Shown: piece by piece, positions 6,630-10,416 of the stretch
Numbering within the stretch: the first letter of the stretch is position 1
How the letters are laid out: every line of letters starts with the position of its first letter
Assembly (NCBI GenBank): GCA_021160865.1
Contig: JAGHBS010000160.1
Location: 1-10,416, forward strand
DNA from: Planctomycetota bacterium
Lineage (GTDB): Bacteria > Planctomycetota > Phycisphaerae > SM23-33
Direction: 5' to 3'
Length of the DNA: 10,416 nt
Notes under the pieces: generated by a model
What the model saw: the letters and a program-made list of their open reading frames with translations, nothing else
What the model was told of the DNA's origin: nothing
The model's database searches: none
Position numbers and translations under genes: made by a program

Positions 6630-7460
6630 TTATTTATATTCCAGTCCGACCTTTTCGCAAAGTTTTTTGAGTGCATCAGCTGCCTTGGTGAAAAGTTCGG
6701 GTCCGGTAAATCCGCCGAACTGACCGCCGTATGAGAGGTGTGGTTCGAGCGTCATGTACCCTTCAAACCCACGTACCTTTGCATCAGTAAGGATCTGCTC
6801 TATCTGACCGTCACCTTCGCCTACCGGAACTCCGCTGTCTCTACCATACTTCCAGTCCTTCATGTGGAAATAATGTGTCAATTCTGCCAGGCCCTTTTGC
6901 CAGGCATCGTCATAGGGCGATACTCCAACGTTCACGAAATTGGCAGGGTCGAACAGGAATTTTAAATTATCGCTTTGAATCGTCTGGAAGATGTCCTTTA
7001 TGGCTTCGGGCTTTTCGCCGTAAAGACCTTTTTCATTCTCCATAAGAAGCACGATCTCAGCATCGCTGGCAACTTCGACCATGCTGGCAATTTGATCCAT
7101 CACCTTTGAGCGATAATCAGCAATATCCCCCCCTTCAGGCCCATAAAAACTGAAAACACGAACGTATTGAGCGTCGAAAATATGAGCAATCTCGCAGCAG
7201 CGCTTCAATAAATCGAGGTGTGGTTCAAAGGGTTCATCAATGCGAATCTTGCCTATTGGCGAACCGATACATGGTACGGTAAAAGTTGCATCATTTAATT
7301 GCTTGGCATAATCACGGGCTGACTTGGCGCTGAATTCCGATACATTCACGCCGTCTATCGCTCTAACGTCTATGCAGGAAATACCATTTTCCCTGCAGAC
7401 CTTAATCTGCGTATCCAAATCCTTAGCAATTTCATCAGCAAAGGCACTTATCGTTATCAT
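6630..7460 (-). CDS. Sugar phosphate isomerase/epimerase family TIM-barrel protein
   Basis: This 276-aa protein belongs to the xylose isomerase-like TIM-barrel superfamily (AP endonuclease 2 fold), whose members are metal-dependent isomerases, epimerases or dehydratases of sugars, inositols and keto acids. The expected metal ligands lie on successive strands: E141 (LLMENEKG), D171 (FLFDPANF), H199 (HYFHMKDWK, with K201 and D202) and E239 (MTLEPHL). The usual late loop GEGDGQI (214-220) is present. There is no signal peptide, so it should be cytoplasmic. The ATG start has a weak GGGA about 8 bases upstream. It lies 107 bases downstream of ppdK and 80 bases upstream of bioY. A partnership with the Gfo/Idh/MocA oxidoreductase further along is plausible, since these two families often act in the same sugar pathways, but bioY and mutS separate them. 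The exact reaction is unknown. Confidence 0.85.
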   Translation of the reverse strand: MITISAFADEIAKDLDTQIKVCRENGISCIDVRAIDGVNVSEFSAKSARDYAKQLNDATFTVPCIGSPIGKIRIDEPFEPHLDLLKRCCEIAHIFDAQYVRVFSFYGPEGGDIADYRSKVMDQIASMVEVASDAEIVLLMENEKGLYGEKPEAIKDIFQTIQSDNLKFLFDPANFVNVGVSPYDDAWQKGLAELTHYFHMKDWKYGRDSGVPVGEGDGQIEQILTDAKVRGFEGYMTLEPHLSYGGQFGGFTGPELFTKAADALKKLCEKVGLEYK

Positions 7461-7472
7461 ATCGTTAGTCCC

Positions 7473-7495
7473 TGTAATTCCCTGCCGTTATTACA
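7473..7495. repeat. Inverted repeat TGTAAT-N11-ATTACA upstream of the TIM-barrel gene
   Basis: Six-base perfect arms (7473-7478 and 7490-7495) flank 11 bases, just 13 bases before the ATG of the TIM-barrel gene. On the - strand the motif CAGGGA occurs twice, at 7484-7479 inside the loop and at 7474-7469; the second serves as the weak ribosome-binding site. The element could be a protein operator or a small leader hairpin that affects translation. Arms of this length can occur by chance. Confidence 0.25.
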
Positions 7496-7567
7496 TATCC
7501 GCAATTTCCGCTCCACAGTTCACACTCGATTGTCAGGCCGTGGTGTTTAATACATTATTTCGCGTGA

Positions 7568-10318
7568 TTACCTGCTGGCGGCTCTTGCTGAAGGTTTTTT
7601 CCTGGAAACCGATTTTGCTGTCTTTGCAACCTTCTTGGTTTTCCCAGTTGTAGGTTTGCTTCCAGTAAGCAATTCGCCCTTCTTGCCGTGCTTGATGGCT
7701 GCCTGGGCAGCTGCCAATCGAGCAACGGGTACCCGATACGGGCTGCAGGAAACATAATCGAGGTTGACCATGTGGCAGAACTCCACGCTTGACGGTTCGC
7801 CACCATGTTCGCCGCAGATACCAATCTTCAGGTCTTTACGAGTTTTTCTACCTTTTTCAACGGCGATACGCACCAACTCGCCCACGCCGCTACGATCCAG
7901 CACACGGAAGGGATCTTGCTCATAGATTCCCATTTCCACGTACGGCTTGAGGAACTTACCAGCGTCATCCCGGCTGAACCCACAGCCCATCTGCGTAAGG
8001 TCATTCGTGCCGAAGCTGAAGAACTCCGCTTCGGTTGCAATTTCATCAGCGGTGATAGCCCCTCGCGGGACCTCTATCATCGTGCCAATCTTAAACTCGA
8101 AAGGTGGCTTTTTCAGGCCTCGCTCGGCAAGTACCTCTTGAAGGGTATCAAGAATGACCTTCTTCTGATTGGCCAATTCCTTCACATGCCCGACCAACGG
8201 TACCATTATCTCGGGCTTGGCGCCACGGACTTCCAGGGCGGCTTCGAAAATCGCCCTTGCCTGCATTGCAGTAATTTCAGGATAGATTATTCCCAATCGG
8301 CATCCCCGCAAGCCAAGCATGGGGTTAGCTTCCTCAAGTGAAGCGACCAGTTCCTGAATCTTCTGAACCGAAACACCCATCGCTTCAGCCATTTCCCGCT
8401 GGCCTGCCTCATCCTTCGGCAAAAACTCGTGCAACGGTGGATCAAGCAAACGAATAGTGGCAGGACGACCCTTCAACGCCTTGAAGATACCGATGAAATC
8501 TTGTTTCTGGAGCGGTAGGAGCTTGGCAAGGGCTTTTTTCCTGCCTTGCTCATCCTCAGCCAGGATCATCTCGCGCATGGCGATAATCCGATCTCCCTCA
8601 AAGAACATGTGCTCTGTGCGGGTAAGACCGATGCCTTCTGCCCCGAACCTGACTGCCATCTCGGTATCACGTGGCGTATCGGCATTGGTACGAACGCCAA
8701 GCCGACGATACTTATCAGCCAGTTTCATAATCACACCGAAAGGCCCAGTGAGTTTCGGCTCGACCGTGTCAATCTTACCAGCGTAGATGGCACCAGTCGA
8801 ACCATTCAGACTTATCCAATCGCCTTCATGGAAGGTCATTCCACCGACGGTTAAGGTCTTTGTGGCGTAGTTAATGGTCAAGTCGCTTGCACCGGCGACG
8901 CAGCATTTACCCATACCCCGTGCAACCACTGCAGCGTGCGAGGTCATTCCGCCTCGACCGGTAAGAATACCCTGGGCAACACTCATCCCACCGATGTCCT
9001 CGGGGGAAGTCTCTATCCGACAAAGGATAACGACTTTTCCGTCCTTCGCCCACGCCTCGGCATCATCGGCACTAAAGACAATCTGACCAGTAGCAGCACC
9101 AGGACTTGCAGGTAAACCTGAACTAATCTGTCTGGCAGCCTTCTCTGCTTTGGGATCAAACATAGGGTGAAGCAATTGATCCAGCGAGGTGGGGTCAACC
9201 CGTAAGACCGCTTCTTTCTCAGTTATCAAACGTTCTTTCATCATGTCCACGGCAATTCTGACAGCCGCAGCGGCGGTACGCTTGCCCGTGCGTGTCTGGA
9301 GTATATACAACTTGCCACGCTCTATCGTGAACTCAATATCCTGCATGTCGCGATAATGTTTTTCGAGCCGTTTGCGTATATCGAGTAGCTGCTTATAAGA
9401 CTTTGGATCAACCCGACTGAGCGTACTAATCGGCTGGGGCGTGCGGATACCGGCAACTACGTCCTCGCCCTGGGCGTTCATCAGGTACTCACCGTAGAAC
9501 TTGTTTTCACCAGTGGCTGGATTACGCGTAAAGGCAACACCCGTCCCACTGGTAGCGCCCATATTGCCGAAAACCATCATCTGGACATTCACAGCAGTTC
9601 CAAGCAAACCCTTTATGTTGTGTATCTCGCGATATTTAATCGCTCGCTCATTGTTCCAGGAATTGAAGACCGCATCAATGGCGGCGGATAACTGCTCACG
9701 AACATCTTGCGGGAAACTCTTACCAGCAGCAGCGTAGACCTTCTTATACTCTTCAACAACTTCCTTCAGCCCCTCTACATCGAGGTCAGTAGCATACTTT
9801 GCACCGCGTCTATCCTTGACCGCCTGCAAGGCATGCTCAAAGGCATCATGCTCAATCCCAAGCACAACGTCGCCGAACATCTGCATGAATCGGCGGTAGG
9901 CGTCCCAACCGAAGCGCTCATTATTAGTAAGCCTGATTAGCCCTTGAAGGGTCTGATCGTTCAGCCCAAGATTCAGAACCGTATCCATCATCCCGGGCAT
10001 AGAAACTGCTGCTCCTGAACGCACCGACACAAGCAATGGATTATCCACGCCGCCAAAGGTCTTGCCGGAAATCTTCTCAAGCCTGGCAAGATGTTTATCC
10101 ACCTGCTCTGCCAGACCTGCAGGCCACTTCTTGCCACGTCGGTAAAACTCATTGCACGCCTCGGTGGTAATCGTGAACCCCGGTGGAACAGGCAAACCAA
10201 GCGAACACATCTCAGCAAGATTAGCCCCCTTTCCCCCGAGCAAATCTCTCATTTGAGCATTACCTTCAGCCTTTCCGCCACCGAAGAAATATACGTACTT
10301 TTTTGCTTTCTTAGCCAT
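7568..10318 (-). CDS. ppdK: Pyruvate, phosphate dikinase
   Basis: PPDK reversibly converts pyruvate, ATP and phosphate to PEP, AMP and pyrophosphate. It can serve gluconeogenesis or, in pyrophosphate-using organisms, glycolysis. All three parts are present in 916 aa: an ATP-grasp nucleotide-binding domain (about 1-345, with RSGAAVSMPGMMDT at 100-113), a swivelling phosphohistidine domain (about 395-500, GRGGMTSHAAVVARG with catalytic H461 next to S460 and T459), and a C-terminal PEP/pyruvate TIM barrel (about 530-878, with EVPRGA, GTNDLTQM at 770-777 and catalytic C835 in ICGEHGGEPSS). M777 is followed by GCGFSRDD where many homologues have TFGFSRDD. After the normal end near 878 comes a basic tail: residues 881-916 hold 11 Lys/Arg in 36, rich in Ser/Thr/Ala. 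The start MAKKAKKYVYFFGGG is typical; AGGAG (10328-10332) lies 9 bases before the ATG. Confidence 0.97.
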   Translation of the reverse strand: MAKKAKKYVYFFGGGKAEGNAQMRDLLGGKGANLAEMCSLGLPVPPGFTITTEACNEFYRRGKKWPAGLAEQVDKHLARLEKISGKTFGGVDNPLLVSVRSGAAVSMPGMMDTVLNLGLNDQTLQGLIRLTNNERFGWDAYRRFMQMFGDVVLGIEHDAFEHALQAVKDRRGAKYATDLDVEGLKEVVEEYKKVYAAAGKSFPQDVREQLSAAIDAVFNSWNNERAIKYREIHNIKGLLGTAVNVQMMVFGNMGATSGTGVAFTRNPATGENKFYGEYLMNAQGEDVVAGIRTPQPISTLSRVDPKSYKQLLDIRKRLEKHYRDMQDIEFTIERGKLYILQTRTGKRTAAAAVRIAVDMMKERLITEKEAVLRVDPTSLDQLLHPMFDPKAEKAARQISSGLPASPGAATGQIVFSADDAEAWAKDGKVVILCRIETSPEDIGGMSVAQGILTGRGGMTSHAAVVARGMGKCCVAGASDLTINYATKTLTVGGMTFHEGDWISLNGSTGAIYAGKIDTVEPKLTGPFGVIMKLADKYRRLGVRTNADTPRDTEMAVRFGAEGIGLTRTEHMFFEGDRIIAMREMILAEDEQGRKKALAKLLPLQKQDFIGIFKALKGRPATIRLLDPPLHEFLPKDEAGQREMAEAMGVSVQKIQELVASLEEANPMLGLRGCRLGIIYPEITAMQARAIFEAALEVRGAKPEIMVPLVGHVKELANQKKVILDTLQEVLAERGLKKPPFEFKIGTMIEVPRGAITADEIATEAEFFSFGTNDLTQMGCGFSRDDAGKFLKPYVEMGIYEQDPFRVLDRSGVGELVRIAVEKGRKTRKDLKIGICGEHGGEPSSVEFCHMVNLDYVSCSPYRVPVARLAAAQAAIKHGKKGELLTGSKPTTGKTKKVAKTAKSVSRKKPSARAASR

Positions 10319-10384
10319 CTGTTCTTTCTCCTATTACTTATCCAACTCCCTATGGCTTACTTTTTTCCTTTGCAAAAGACAACG

Positions 10385-10399
10385 CTGTTTCACAAACAG
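10385..10399. repeat. Inverted repeat CTGTTT-CAC-AAACAG upstream of ppdK
   Basis: Perfect six-base arms flank a 3-base centre about 67 bases before the ppdK start, followed on the + strand by a further AACAG. The position suits an operator in the ppdK control region. I see no convincing -35/-10 pair in the 98 bases between ppdK and the window edge; the best - strand candidate, TTGTCT with a 17-base spacer, leads only to a poor TAAGCC. Confidence 0.25.
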
Positions 10400-10416
10400 A
10401 ACAGATAGATTAATCC

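Noticed and set aside
7805..8341. A 178-codon open frame on the + strand opposite ppdK
   Set aside because: It lies within the conserved PEP-binding domain of ppdK and its translation resembles no family; it is a shadow of the real gene.

Overview
The window looks like ordinary chromosomal DNA from a bacterium, most likely a member of the Planctomycetota (Phycisphaerae-like) or a close relative. This is an inference from gene content: a pyruvate phosphate dikinase with a basic tail, a CtBP-type 2-hydroxyacid dehydrogenase, a Gfo/Idh/MocA oxidoreductase, a sugar-phosphate isomerase/epimerase-type TIM barrel, and a divergent RNase HII-like protein. No single marker gene proves it. Base composition is moderate (GC roughly one half), coding is dense, and I see no tRNA, rRNA, insertion sequence, CRISPR array or phage gene.

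Layout: one gene, an RNase HII-like protein (36-1001), lies on the + strand. It converges on six genes that are all on the - strand. Read in their own direction, from right to left, these are ppdK (10318-7568, pyruvate phosphate dikinase), a xylose-isomerase-like TIM barrel (7460-6630), bioY (6549-6013, biotin uptake), mutS (5982-3220, mismatch recognition ATPase), a Gfo/Idh/MocA sugar-type oxidoreductase (3143-2082) and a CtBP-like D-2-hydroxyacid dehydrogenase (2029-1049). No intergenic gap exceeds about 110 bases, and none contains a convincing intrinsic terminator. Several do hold short inverted repeats that could be operators: 3203-3214, 6599-6624, 7473-7495 and 10385-10399.

How the genes may work together: bioY and mutS are only 30 bases apart and are probably co-transcribed. 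The last two - strand genes are probably a separate unit. A good sigma70-type promoter (TTGACA, 17-base spacer, GACAAT) starts right beside the mutS stop codon, with a perfect 12-base palindrome in its spacer. The two oxidoreductases and the TIM barrel fit a sugar, polyol or keto-acid interconversion theme, and PPDK sits at the pyruvate/PEP node of central carbon metabolism. No substrate can be assigned from sequence alone.

The most unusual item is the + strand gene. It keeps the RNase HII fold signatures and four candidate catalytic acids, but lacks the arginine of the GRG substrate-recognition motif, has Glu where the fourth carboxylate is normally Asp, and carries a long insertion. I found no clear multi-gene defence, mobile or biosynthetic system.
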